The notes under the pieces were generated by a model. The model saw nothing but the letters and a program-made list of their open reading frames with translations, ran no database searches and was not told the origin of the DNA. This document shows positions 8,859 through 15,666 of a stretch of DNA of 64,000 nt, piece by piece; the stretch's first letter is position 1; each line of letters begins with the position of its first letter. The translations under genes and the position numbers were made by a program. Source of the DNA: a virus; the IMG/VR virus record IMGVR_UViG_3300036828_001020, positions 1 to 64,000 of that record; one strand, given 5' to 3'.

Positions 8859-9989
8859 TTAGGAGTAGACCCCGCCGGTCGTTGCATCGACGATTCCGGC
8901 GGTGTCGCCGGGCAACCAGGTCAATGCTTGCCCGTTGGTGTGAAGGAGGCTGCTGGTCTGCACGCGGAAACGCACGCCGGTCGCCGCCCCGGTCCAGGTC
9001 ATCAGCGGGCCGAGGCCATCCCAGAATTGGCACATCGACTGCTGATGAGCATTGCAGAAGACATCGCTAAAATGCGGAGCATTGTTTATAGTCACGTTAA
9101 ATAACGGAGAGTTCGTGGGGTTGTCGGCGCTTGTAACGGCGCCGACAAAGGTGGCATTTGCATTGGTGTCAAGGTGGCGTGCCGCCCCGCCGCTAATCGA
9201 ATACGATCCAGCCAGGCGCAACTGCGAATGTAGGCTCGAGGTCATGTGATAGCCCAGACACGTGGCAAAATCGCAGTTGGCAATACGGATGCGGCCGAGA
9301 TTGATGGTGGCGACAGCATGGCACGGCGCCCCGGTGAAAGGCGGCGTGATCCCGCTAAAGCGAACCCCCTGAATTTGCATTTGCGTGTTGTTGCGGGCGA
9401 GCGCACAAGTGCCGTTCGCCAGGCTTGGCGTGATCACAACATTGCCAGGACTGGTCATGTTGCCCTGAAAAATCAGCTGTGCCGGAGAAGCCAACCCGAG
9501 GATCGTGCTCGACAGCAAAAAGCCGGGGTATTGTCCATCGGCCAGCTGCACGACCACGTTCTTGTTGTTGACGTCGGTATTAAAGCACAGCACGTCGGCG
9601 GCATGCTGCGTGGTGAGCCACGCTGAGGTCGGGCTCTCGCCGTCAAAGCTGTCGCTGCCGGTGGTCCCGTTCACATAGAAAGTCGTGTTGGCATAGAGCA
9701 CCTCGCGCGGCTGCAACGCGGTCAACGCGTCGTGCAATTTGCCGGTGAAACCGGCCAGATCGCCATCGTCGAGCACGTCGACCCCGAGCTCGTTGACGAC
9801 GATCTGCGCCATCGCGGCCGAGATGAACGAGGCTTGCCGCCACACCTTGTTGAGCTTCTGGCTCTGCGCGATGCCGGCGCTAAACCCCGCCGAGGTCGAC
9901 GGATCCGAGGCATAGGATGCCTGGTTCTCGACATTGGCGCCGGCCCCGGTGGCAAAAGGTAAGAAATCGTTGGTGGGAATTGGCCTCAC
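8859..9989 (-). CDS. Tail fibre protein with beta-helix body
   Basis: 376 residues. The N-terminal segment (NDFLPFATGAGANVENQASY, then AGIAQSQKLNKVWRQASF) is the conserved baseplate-attachment domain of many contractile-tail fibres; the rest (FYVNGTTGSDSFDG onward) looks like a right-handed beta-helix. Unlike the four proteins encoded downstream it has no signal peptide. The only usable start is a GTG at 9989, with AGGGGA directly against it; an in-frame stop lies upstream. Confidence 0.8.
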   Translation of the reverse strand: MRPIPTNDFLPFATGAGANVENQASYASDPSTSAGFSAGIAQSQKLNKVWRQASFISAAMAQIVVNELGVDVLDDGDLAGFTGKLHDALTALQPREVLYANTTFYVNGTTGSDSFDGESPTSAWLTTQHAADVLCFNTDVNNKNVVVQLADGQYPGFLLSSTILGLASPAQLIFQGNMTSPGNVVITPSLANGTCALARNNTQMQIQGVRFSGITPPFTGAPCHAVATINLGRIRIANCDFATCLGYHMTSSLHSQLRLAGSYSISGGAARHLDTNANATFVGAVTSADNPTNSPLFNVTINNAPHFSDVFCNAHQQSMCQFWDGLGPLMTWTGAATGVRFRVQTSSLLHTNGQALTWLPGDTAGIVDATTGGVYS

Positions 9990-10002
9990 TCCCCTAAAAT
10001 GC

Positions 10003-10037
10003 GAACGGCACCAGCGTGATCAGCACTGGTGCCGTTC
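10003..10037. repeat. 12-bp perfect inverted repeat before HNH gene 1
   Basis: GAACGGCACCAG (10003-10014) pairs with CTGGTGCCGTTC (10026-10037) around an 11-nt loop, between the divergent fibre and HNH genes. There is no T-run, so a terminator is unlikely; it may be a protein-binding site or part of the homing-element boundary. Confidence 0.6.
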
Positions 10038-10067
10038 TTGACACAGCCGACGACAGGACCGTCAGCG

Positions 10068-10892
10068 ATGCCCGAGTTGATTGTATCCTTGGCAGAGGCG
10101 CGAGCCCGCGGGCTGACGCGCTACTTCACCGGCAAGCCGTGCAAGCACGGCCACATTGCCGAGCGACTCGTGTCAAACCGCCGCTGCAATGTGTGCGTGC
10201 AACTCGACAGAACGCAGTGGGGCAAAGACAACCCCGACAAACTGAGCCTTCGTGAGGCTCGCTATTACGTTGAACGGCTAGGATGTCGGGCAGTCAAGAT
10301 CGCGAACGCGGCTCGCTGGGCTGAGGCGAACCCGGGAGCGCGGAGCGAAATCACGGCTCGCTACCGTTCGAACAACCCGGAGAAATGCGTTGCCGCCAGC
10401 AAACGCTCAGAAGCCAAGAAACCGGATTACTACCGTGGTTTGCACACCGCTCAGAAGGACTTCCGCCGCGCCCGCATGGCTAATTTGCCCTGGGCCGATC
10501 GGCAGGCAATTACGGCATTTTGGATCGCCTGCCCGCCCGGCATGACGGTGGATCACATCGTGCCGCTTGCCCCCAAGCGTGCGGCGTTAACCGCAGAAGG
10601 CTATCGGATCAGCGGACTGCACGTGGTGTGGAACCTCCAATATCTGCCACGCGCCGAGAACGTCCGCAAAGGGGCCCGCATGCGCCCCGAGGATCAGGCG
10701 CTGTGTGAGTGGGGTGCGGTCAGTGCGCGCTGCGGTGCCGCTAGCGCTCGCGTGGCCGGCAGACCGGGTACCGTATTCATCGGCAGGGTCGGCACCGGGA
10801 GTGCCGTTGTGAATGTCGCCCGGCCAAACGCAGTGTCGATCGTGCAGCCCACTACCCAACTACGATCGGTGGGGTTCCACGCCGAGGCATAG
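10068..10892 (+). CDS. HNH homing endonuclease 1
   Basis: Encoded against the direction of the baseplate operon. N-terminal zinc-type motif (GKPCKHGHIAER followed by CNVC), basic middle, and a C-terminal HNH fold: DHIVPLAP, then GLHVVWNLQYLP and NVRKG, supplying His, His and Asn. It is closely related to the HNH protein at 13751-14359. Homology ends near codon 213 (RPEDQALCE); the last about 60 codons run antisense through the gp46-like gene and are probably an accidental extension. ATG 10068 follows AGGA; a GTG 39 nt upstream is less likely. Confidence 0.88.
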   Translation: MPELIVSLAEARARGLTRYFTGKPCKHGHIAERLVSNRRCNVCVQLDRTQWGKDNPDKLSLREARYYVERLGCRAVKIANAARWAEANPGARSEITARYRSNNPEKCVAASKRSEAKKPDYYRGLHTAQKDFRRARMANLPWADRQAITAFWIACPPGMTVDHIVPLAPKRAALTAEGYRISGLHVVWNLQYLPRAENVRKGARMRPEDQALCEWGAVSARCGAASARVAGRPGTVFIGRVGTGSAVVNVARPNAVSIVQPTTQLRSVGFHAEA

Positions 10893-11161
10893 TTGAGGAT
10901 GCGCAGCACAAAGGGGGTGCCACCGATGCGCGAGCGGATCGCTTGGTCAGGGGTGCCGGGACCGCGCGGCTTCCCGAGGATCTGCTGCAGCCAGGGTGTG
11001 CCCGCGGCGAGATCGAGCCACCATTCGCCCTGCCACAGATTGAGCCGGGTCAAGACCGACTGCGCGACCGCTTCGGGGGTGTCGATGATAAAGTTTGCCC
11101 GGCCTTGGCCGAAGGTCATGTCGAGATCGGGCTGGCTGAGACGACGATAACGGAAGGTCAT
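10694..11161 (-). CDS. Baseplate protein, Mu gp46-like
   Basis: 155 residues with the gp46 signature: DMTFGQGRANFIIDTPEAVA, then TRLNLWQGEWWLDLAAGTPW and ILGKPR. These proteins sit at the baseplate-wedge base next to gp47/J. The last codons (HSHSA-stop) lie inside the 3' end of HNH gene 1 read in antisense, so the homing gene supplies the stop codon. Start ATG at 11161 after AAAGGAG. Confidence 0.85.
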   Translation of the reverse strand: MTFRYRRLSQPDLDMTFGQGRANFIIDTPEAVAQSVLTRLNLWQGEWWLDLAAGTPWLQQILGKPRGPGTPDQAIRSRIGGTPFVLRILNYASAWNPTDRSWVVGCTIDTAFGRATFTTALPVPTLPMNTVPGLPATRALAAPQRALTAPHSHSA

Positions 11162-11344
11162 CGGCGCACTCCTTTAGGTTGTGCGCTGTGTGCGAAACTT
11201 GCGCGTGAACGCAAACCGCCCGATCTGCAGTGCAAAAACGCCCCGAAAGCGATTTTCGAGGCCGGTTTTGCCGAAACGGAGCGGCAGAGACGGATTAGCG
11301 GGGCGATTTAGCCCCCTTGGGGCGCGGATTACCCTCGGTTTAGG

Positions 11345-12553
11345 TCACGTCGCCTCGCCCGTGTTGCTGAGGCCAGACCTGACCAGCTGATGGAGATGCT
11401 CGAGCAGGCTGACGGAGCCGCGCTTGCCGGCCACGGTAAACGCGCCGACGACACCCTCGGCCATCTTCAGCGTTCTCGAGATGTCGGTGCCGACGCCGGG
11501 GATCGCGCTCAACAGGCTGACCGCCGAATTGACGCCAACCGTTCCGCTGGCCAGCGCGAAAACAGATTGCCCGAGCGCCTGCCAATTCATCGACGCGCCG
11601 GTCAGGCTTAGCGCATTGGTGATAGTGCTCGCCACACCATTGAGATCAGTGATGCTGTGAAAATCCAGCCCCGTGATCTGTTGGAGCGCACCATTGATCG
11701 AGACCTGGAAGGATCCGTCGTGGATCGCGTTCCAGACACTCATCGCCTGTTCCGCGTCGGACAGCACGGCGCCCACCGCCGCGCCCGGAGTGCTCGGAAG
11801 CCCGCCCGCGCCAGACAGCGGCTGCGCCCCAGCCGAGGATGAGGACGGCACCCCGAACCCTGCGATGACATCGCCGCCCGCGGTGATCTCGCCGGTGACC
11901 TCGAGCATCGGGCTGTTGACGTGAACCTTGCCCGAGGCCTCGATATCGACCGTCGGACTGGTGATCGTGACTTTGTCAGACGCCGAGACGTTGCAATCCT
12001 TGCAGGTGATGTTGACCTGGTTCGGAACGATGATGTTGACCGAGTCACCGGTCAGTTCGATGTAGCAATCGCCCTTGTCGGTGCGGATCTGCAACGTCCC
12101 GAGCGACACCTTGGCGGTCTGGTCGCTGCGCAAGTCGATCTCGAGCATCTGCCCGTTGGCTTGCGGATCGCCCCCGAGCTTGCGCGGCTTTGAGCGGATC
12201 CCCGGGATGTACATCGCGTCGGACAGGTTATGTCGGCGACCGTGCAGTTGTGGCTGCAGCCCGCCCTTGTCCCACCAGCCATCGATACAGCGCGCGCCAA
12301 AGACCGCGATCCCCTCGTCGCCTTTTTTGATTGGGTGGGTGATCGTAAAGCCGCCGCCCGAGCTGAACTGAATCGGCACCTCGGTGCAGACCGGCGGCTC
12401 GATGTCGGTTTGCTTGCCTTGCTGGTCGGTTTGTTTGCCCTTGATGACCGGCTGAACTTTGACGATGTGGCCTTCCGCCGTGTCCTCGGTGACGATCACC
12501 GGGATCGCTGTCCACACCCGCGCCAAGCCGCGCTCGACCCCGGCGCGGATCAC
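11345..12553 (-). CDS. Baseplate spike protein (Gp138/gpV-like) with a sheath-type C-terminal domain
   Basis: 402 residues. Residues about 50-110 (EVPIQFSSGGGFTITHPIKK and GIAVFGARCIDGWWDKG) are the Gp138 N-terminal / gpV OB-fold domain of puncturing devices. A central repetitive beta segment (VNITCKDCNVSASDKVTI) fits the spike beta-helix. From about residue 265 the sequence (LSDAEQAMSVWNAI... GVGTDISRTLKMAEG) matches, position by position, a domain of the DUF3383 sheath at 20327-21814. This fusion is unusual; see findings. Confidence 0.85.
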   Translation of the reverse strand: MIRAGVERGLARVWTAIPVIVTEDTAEGHIVKVQPVIKGKQTDQQGKQTDIEPPVCTEVPIQFSSGGGFTITHPIKKGDEGIAVFGARCIDGWWDKGGLQPQLHGRRHNLSDAMYIPGIRSKPRKLGGDPQANGQMLEIDLRSDQTAKVSLGTLQIRTDKGDCYIELTGDSVNIIVPNQVNITCKDCNVSASDKVTITSPTVDIEASGKVHVNSPMLEVTGEITAGGDVIAGFGVPSSSSAGAQPLSGAGGLPSTPGAAVGAVLSDAEQAMSVWNAIHDGSFQVSINGALQQITGLDFHSITDLNGVASTITNALSLTGASMNWQALGQSVFALASGTVGVNSAVSLLSAIPGVGTDISRTLKMAEGVVGAFTVAGKRGSVSLLEHLHQLVRSGLSNTGEAT

Positions 12554-12585
12554 CTGGCCGAGATCGTCCCACCGCTCGCGCGAGT

Positions 12586-13752
12586 TCAGGACGGGCTCCA
12601 GCCGCCGGCGCTCAGCGCTGCGTCAAATGGCTGATCGGGATTGATGTTGAGACAATTCAGCCGGGTGTACCAAGGCAACCCCCGGGTGTCGCCCGCATGG
12701 TCGATCACCAGAATGCAGTAGACGCCGTCCTGCGCGGTCGAGGCGAGAAACGGCTGCAATTGCGCAAAGCCAAATTGGCCGGAGGCACCAGGGGCTTCGA
12801 AGATCTGGCCCTGCGGATTAGCCCCGCCCGGCAGAAAGGTTTGGTTCAAGGTGCGATTGTCGAGCTGCACCCGGCCTTTGACATAGACATTCGGGTTGAG
12901 CAGCGTGGTTACATAGATCCCGTCCTGGGTGACTTCGGGCACGCCGACCATGCCGGTGCCCGAGTTGATCACGACGATGTCGCCGCGCTTGTAAGCCGTC
13001 GAGGCCAGCAGCTGCAGCTGGCCGTCTTGCACCGACCAGGTGGCGCCGGCGGTGCGCGCATGCTCGTACATCTCGTCTGCATTGCTACCATACAGCACCG
13101 CGCCGCGCGGCAAGACGCCGCCTGGGAATTTGGCGATTTCGCCCTCGCCGAGACCCGCCTGGTGCTTCATCGCATCGACCAGCGCTCGGGTGCGGTCGTC
13201 GGCGGTGTTCTGCGGCGGCAAGGTTTTGGCGATTGTCGAGTGATTGATCGCCAGATCGCCATCGGCGGCAAAAATGTCGAGATAGCTGTCGGTGGCGTTC
13301 TCGCGGCCGCGCTTGAACTGCTTGATCGTGCCTCGGAAGATGATGCCAAAGTGGCCGGTCTGATAGCCGGCCTCGAGGATGACCTGGTCAAACTCCTGAA
13401 TGACCGCCGCCGCGGTGGTGTTCGAGAGATTGTAGACCCGGATCTCGGCGGTGCCGGGTGTGCCGATATCGGCGTGGCGCACCTGGAACGTCATGCGAAA
13501 GTCGAACCCCGGGGTCTCGGTGGTGATGACCACGGCGTCACCTGACGGCGGGCCGGCCGTCGTGGCCGGTGCGGTCCCAAACGCCGAGCCCAGATTGGCG
13601 CTGCCGCCGGCGCTTGCCAGGGGTGCCCCCGAGCTCGTCAGCGTCAAGGTCCAGCGTCTTAAGTATTGATCATCGCCCTGGCCGAGCGTGCCGGTAATCG
13701 CGTTAGGATAGGTCGGCAGGCTGTAGCTAGGCTCTGAGACGTAGTCGACCAT
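12586..13752 (-). CDS. Baseplate hub / tail protein (Mu gp44-like role)
   Basis: 388 residues. Motifs FDFRMTFQVRHADIGTPGTA and AEIRVYNLSNTTAAAV are typical of hub proteins that carry the spike. Located directly upstream of the spike gene. Its ATG (13752) shares the four bases CATG with the start of HNH gene 2 on the other strand, so both genes start within one palindrome. Confidence 0.75.
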   Translation of the reverse strand: MVDYVSEPSYSLPTYPNAITGTLGQGDDQYLRRWTLTLTSSGAPLASAGGSANLGSAFGTAPATTAGPPSGDAVVITTETPGFDFRMTFQVRHADIGTPGTAEIRVYNLSNTTAAAVIQEFDQVILEAGYQTGHFGIIFRGTIKQFKRGRENATDSYLDIFAADGDLAINHSTIAKTLPPQNTADDRTRALVDAMKHQAGLGEGEIAKFPGGVLPRGAVLYGSNADEMYEHARTAGATWSVQDGQLQLLASTAYKRGDIVVINSGTGMVGVPEVTQDGIYVTTLLNPNVYVKGRVQLDNRTLNQTFLPGGANPQGQIFEAPGASGQFGFAQLQPFLASTAQDGVYCILVIDHAGDTRGLPWYTRLNCLNINPDQPFDAALSAGGWSPS

Positions 13753-14359
13753 GCAGCACCCGATTGTTATCCGCGCAAAGGCAAAAGCGCTTGGGTTGAA
13801 GCGCTACTTCACCGGCAAGGCTTGCCTGCACGGTCACATCGCGCTGCGGCAGACAAGCAACGGCACCTGCGTCGTGTGCTCGGCCGAACGGTCGAAACCG
13901 CTGATTGCCATCTGGAAGATCGACAATCGGGATCACGTGCTGGCCCAAGCGAGCGCCCGCGCCAAGGAACGATATTGGGAAAACACCGAGGACAGCCGAA
14001 CCTACGCCGCGCGCCAGCAGCGCAGATATCGGACCCTAAACCCTGACCGGGCGGCGGCAATGGTCAGGGAGGCGAAGAAGAAGAAACCGGGGCTCTACTT
14101 GTCCATTTTCCAGGCGCATCGTGCTGCCGAACAACTCCCGGCATGGTCAGACCGGGACGCAATTGCAGCAGTCTATCTGCGTTGCCCGCCGGGAATGGAG
14201 GTTGATCACATCGTGCCGCGCCGCGGTCGCACCGTCGAAAGCTATCGGATTAGCGGCTTGCACGTTTCGTGGAACCTCCAGTATTTGCCTAAACTAGCCA
14301 ATACCCGGAAGGGAAACCGCATGCGCCCCGAAGATCAGGCGCTTTGCGAAACAAAATAG
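13751..14359 (+). CDS. HNH homing endonuclease 2
   Basis: 202 residues, plus strand inside the minus-strand baseplate operon. Same architecture as HNH 1: GKACLHGHIALR then CVVC, basic helices, and HNH motif VDHIVPRRG, GLHVSWNLQYLP, NTRKGNRM. It ends RPEDQALCETK, only four codons after the conserved end, so this copy shows the natural length of the family. Start overlaps the hub gene start; its 3' end overlaps the end of the plug gene. Likely a free-standing homing endonuclease, not intron-borne, since neighbours are intact. Confidence 0.88.
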   Translation: MQHPIVIRAKAKALGLKRYFTGKACLHGHIALRQTSNGTCVVCSAERSKPLIAIWKIDNRDHVLAQASARAKERYWENTEDSRTYAARQQRRYRTLNPDRAAAMVREAKKKKPGLYLSIFQAHRAAEQLPAWSDRDAIAAVYLRCPPGMEVDHIVPRRGRTVESYRISGLHVSWNLQYLPKLANTRKGNRMRPEDQALCETK

Positions 14360-14655
14360 AGATGGCCAGTTACCCCGAGATCGGCCCAGCCGGGCACAGC
14401 GTCTGGTGGTTTTTGATCACTGATGACCAGCAATTGCCCACCAAAATTGAGGTAGGGGAATTGCCCCACCAGATCGGTGCCGGTGATCAGCGGGATGCCG
14501 CGCACCAGCGGGTTGCCGATCGTGTCGTAAATGTCGATCACCCAGCATTGCGCCGGATCGTTCCAAGCGAGCTTGATCTGATAAGGGATGCCGCCGAGGG
14601 TCACGCGAAAGACCTGCGGCCGCGAGGCGCTGAACGGGATCTCGACGATCGCCAT
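14335..14655 (-). CDS. Baseplate plug protein (DUF6983-like)
   Basis: 106 residues; the pattern VEIPFSASRPQVFRVTLGG, YQIKLAWN and GNPLVRGIPLITGTDLVGQ matches small plug proteins found next to hub genes in small contractile phages. Last codons (SQSA-stop) come from the antisense of HNH gene 2. TGATG overlap with the upstream gene suggests coupled translation. Confidence 0.7.
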   Translation of the reverse strand: MAIVEIPFSASRPQVFRVTLGGIPYQIKLAWNDPAQCWVIDIYDTIGNPLVRGIPLITGTDLVGQFPYLNFGGQLLVISDQKPPDAVPGWADLGVTGHLYFVSQSA

Positions 14656-15032
14656 CAGGCGGTTTCGTGCTCGACGACGTAAAAGCGGTCGCCGTCATTG
14701 ACCCAGCGGCCCTGCCCGCCGCGAAAGCGGATCGTCCGCGGCGCCACTGGGTGCCCCACCCATTGGTCGACACAACGCAATCCGTTCTCCTCTTCGGCTA
14801 TCAGGATCGCGGCATGCGAGCGCCCATCGGTGTGGTTGCCATAGCGGCCGTTGGGATCAAAGGTCGCGATGATCGTGCCGGGCTCCGCACCACTGCCGCG
14901 GGCCTTGGCGCCGCGCCGCCAGGTGGAGGTGTGGCCGAGGCCGCCGCAGGCCTCTTGTACAAGCCGCGCGCAATGCCCGTTATGGACGACCCTAGCGATC
15001 CAGCGTTCGGGGTTCTCGGCGATGTGCGGCAT
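14655..15032 (-). CDS. BPSL0067-family (NlpC/P60- or CHAP-like) peptidoglycan-hydrolase-like protein
   Basis: 125 residues. Conserved NGHCARLVQEACGG supplies a Cys and GNHTDGRSHAAI a His, the likely catalytic pair of this Cys-His family; the end VNDGDRFYVVE is also characteristic. In the tail operon it may be a virion-associated wall hydrolase; as no stand-alone endolysin was recognised it might also act in lysis. Activity is inferred. Confidence 0.75.
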   Translation of the reverse strand: MPHIAENPERWIARVVHNGHCARLVQEACGGLGHTSTWRRGAKARGSGAEPGTIIATFDPNGRYGNHTDGRSHAAILIAEEENGLRCVDQWVGHPVAPRTIRFRGGQGRWVNDGDRFYVVEHETA

Positions 15033-15066
15033 TTGGCGCCCCGCTATCGAAAGCAGCGTAGTCGAG

Positions 15067-15666
15067 CTACGCCAATATTGTTCCGCCGGCGGCGACGATC
15101 TGATCGGTCGTCAGGCTGGCCGGCAAGGTCGAGACCTGGCCGGTTTGCGTGGTCGGGGTGTTGAGCTGCGGCAAGGCGAGATTGTTGATATTGGCGCTGC
15201 CGCCGGCGAGCGTCTGGGTCGAGACCAGGATGATCTGGCGCAAGGTGACGTTGGTGAGGAACGTGTGCTCGAGCCCGGAATTGGTCTCTGTATGGACCGA
15301 GGCGACCAGCATGCTCTGGTAGGCGCGCTTGCCGGTGTAGACGTCAAACGGCTGGCGCGCCGCCTGGAGCTGCAGGATCTGCTCATAGACCATGCGCGAG
15401 TCGCCGATATAGGCGTCCGACCAGCCGACCCGCACACGCACCTCGGAAGGCCGCTTAAAGGCATGATCGGTGATCGCCGCGCCGTATTCGACCGGGTGCT
15501 CGGTGATCGTCAGATCGTCGTCATGGTCCTCGCTGACCGTGACCTCGGCCACCGGCAGGTTGCCGATCCGGCGGTTGGGGGCTTCCGGGCGACGCCCAAT
15601 CCCTCCCGAATATTGCGACAGATCGAGAAACGGGAAAAAAACCGCCGTCGGCGGCAGACCGCTCAT
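15067..15666 (-). CDS. Tail protein, Dit-like
   Basis: 199 residues. Pattern AEVTVSEDHDDDLTITEHPV, VRVRVGWSDAYIG and VYTGKRAYQSMLV is typical of Dit-like / gp41-like proteins that join the tube to the baseplate. Encoded directly after the tape measure with an ATGA overlap, the conserved position for this role. Confidence 0.75.
   Translation of the reverse strand: MSGLPPTAVFFPFLDLSQYSGGIGRRPEAPNRRIGNLPVAEVTVSEDHDDDLTITEHPVEYGAAITDHAFKRPSEVRVRVGWSDAYIGDSRMVYEQILQLQAARQPFDVYTGKRAYQSMLVASVHTETNSGLEHTFLTNVTLRQIILVSTQTLAGGSANINNLALPQLNTPTTQTGQVSTLPASLTTDQIVAAGGTILA

Noticed and set aside
12697-13545. 282-codon plus frame over the hub gene
   Set aside because: Same reason: composition of antisense noise and no ribosome site; the minus hub frame is conserved.
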